Source: Rhodocaloribacter sp964552015 (GTDB taxonomy: Bacteria; Bacteroidota; Rhodothermia; Rhodothermales; ISCAR-4553). From it: a stretch of DNA of 64,000 nt. Under the pieces are notes generated by a model. The model searched no databases and was not told where the DNA came from. It worked only from the letters and a program-made list of their open reading frames with translations. Made by a program: the position numbers and the translations under genes. This document shows positions 63,719-64,000 of the stretch, piece by piece (within the stretch, counting starts at the first letter, position 1; each line of letters opens with the position of its first letter). The stretch spans positions 1-64,000 of the forward strand of contig CAZKFR010000012.1 of assembly GCA_964552015.1 (NCBI GenBank), written 5' to 3'.

Positions 63719-64000
63719 ATGACGGGCCTTTCGACGCGAGCCTTCTTCATCCTGATCCTCATCCTGGGATCGGCTGCCGCCGTACGCGGGCAGAACACCG
63801 TCGTCAAACGGGTACCCCTGGCCGCCCTCGCGTCGGCTGAGCCCACGACCGTGATGTCGGTGCGGGAAGGAATGGGCCAGACCTTCGTTCGCTGTCCCCT
63901 CGTGGTGAACCTGGACGATCTGGCCCTGACGGCCACGTTGATGACGCCGATCCCCGAGGGAGTGCATCTGTATGCGGCCGCCGAGAGTGTGCTCGGAGCC
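63719..64000 (+). CDS. secreted protein of unknown function, N-terminus only
   Basis: An open frame of 94 codons runs from ATG 63719 to the window edge. It begins MTGLSTRAFFILILILGSAA followed by AVRGQ, a clear signal peptide. The visible mature part (NTVVKRVPLAALASAEPTTV and beyond) is not recognised. It is divergent from the HAD phosphatase gene with about 200 nt between starts. Confidence 0.7.
   Translation, partial: MTGLSTRAFFILILILGSAAAVRGQNTVVKRVPLAALASAEPTTVMSVREGMGQTFVRCPLVVNLDDLALTATLMTPIPEGVHLYAAAESVLGA

Noticed and set aside
1..64000. CRISPR array, insertion sequence, integrase or rRNA genes
   Set aside because: No regularly spaced direct repeats, transposase or integrase motifs, or rRNA-like sequence were seen. 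The eCIS locus shows no prophage genes within the window.

Overview
The window is high-GC DNA with densely packed genes. A type IX secretion sortase (PorU) sits directly before PorV, and at least one product carries a type IX C-terminal sorting domain. A menaquinone gene run, DUF5683, DUF92, DUF2007, a Gly-tRNA and an Arg-tRNA complete the picture. Together these suggest a member of the Bacteroidota/Rhodothermota group, most likely Rhodothermales. That is inference from gene content; no 16S gene is present. Two runs of exactly 100 N mark scaffold joins, so this is a draft assembly, possibly from a metagenome.

Region 1 (1-7635, minus strand) is part of an extracellular contractile injection system (eCIS). 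From its 5' end it encodes sheath, tube, a gp51-like baseplate chaperone, a Pro-rich protein, a DUF4255 cap protein fused to a LamG-like lectin domain, an AAA+ ATPase, a small conserved protein and the start of a DUF4157 protein that runs off the left edge. Most junctions are ATGA overlaps, so translation is probably coupled. Spike, LysM, gp25, gpJ and tape-measure genes are not in the window.

Region 2 (8007-13454) holds an outer-membrane barrel, a divergent SSS symporter, a LON-domain protein, an MBL hydrolase and an orphan histidine-kinase dimerisation domain. Region 3 (13729-25378) holds porU, porV, a secreted M6-like protein whose zinc motif is destroyed, and, across a real gap, a large metallopeptidase with a TolB-like propeller and a surface-antigen barrel. 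Region 4 (25410-37354) carries a TlpA-like thioredoxin, DUF5683, DUF92, a dicarboxylate symporter, tRNA-Arg, an unusual ECF-like sigma factor, a CPBP protease, DUF2007, cdsA, mutL, tilS and hpt. Region 5 (37375-41728) is menH-menA-menC-menE.

Region 6 (41854-50158) has two GNAT acetyltransferases, a minus-strand partner-switching module (STAS, RsbW-like, receiver-PP2C), asd behind a leader with repeated palindromes, tRNA-Gly, a SUMF1 protein, a serine hydrolase and a TVP38 protein. Region 7 (50379-53889) is a polyhydroxyalkanoate granule cluster: PhaR-like regulator, two phasins, a patatin-like lipase and a granule-region protein. Region 8 (53965-64000) has an ABC1 kinase, an M14 carboxypeptidase, a PIG-L deacetylase, a RodZ-like protein, ligA, a HAD phosphatase and the start of a secreted protein.

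The most notable points are the lectin-fused eCIS cap protein, the dead M6 protease, a MutL without its endonuclease metal ligands, a sigma factor with two region-4-like segments, the palindrome-rich asd leader, and the demonstration that the second N gap is an artefact.
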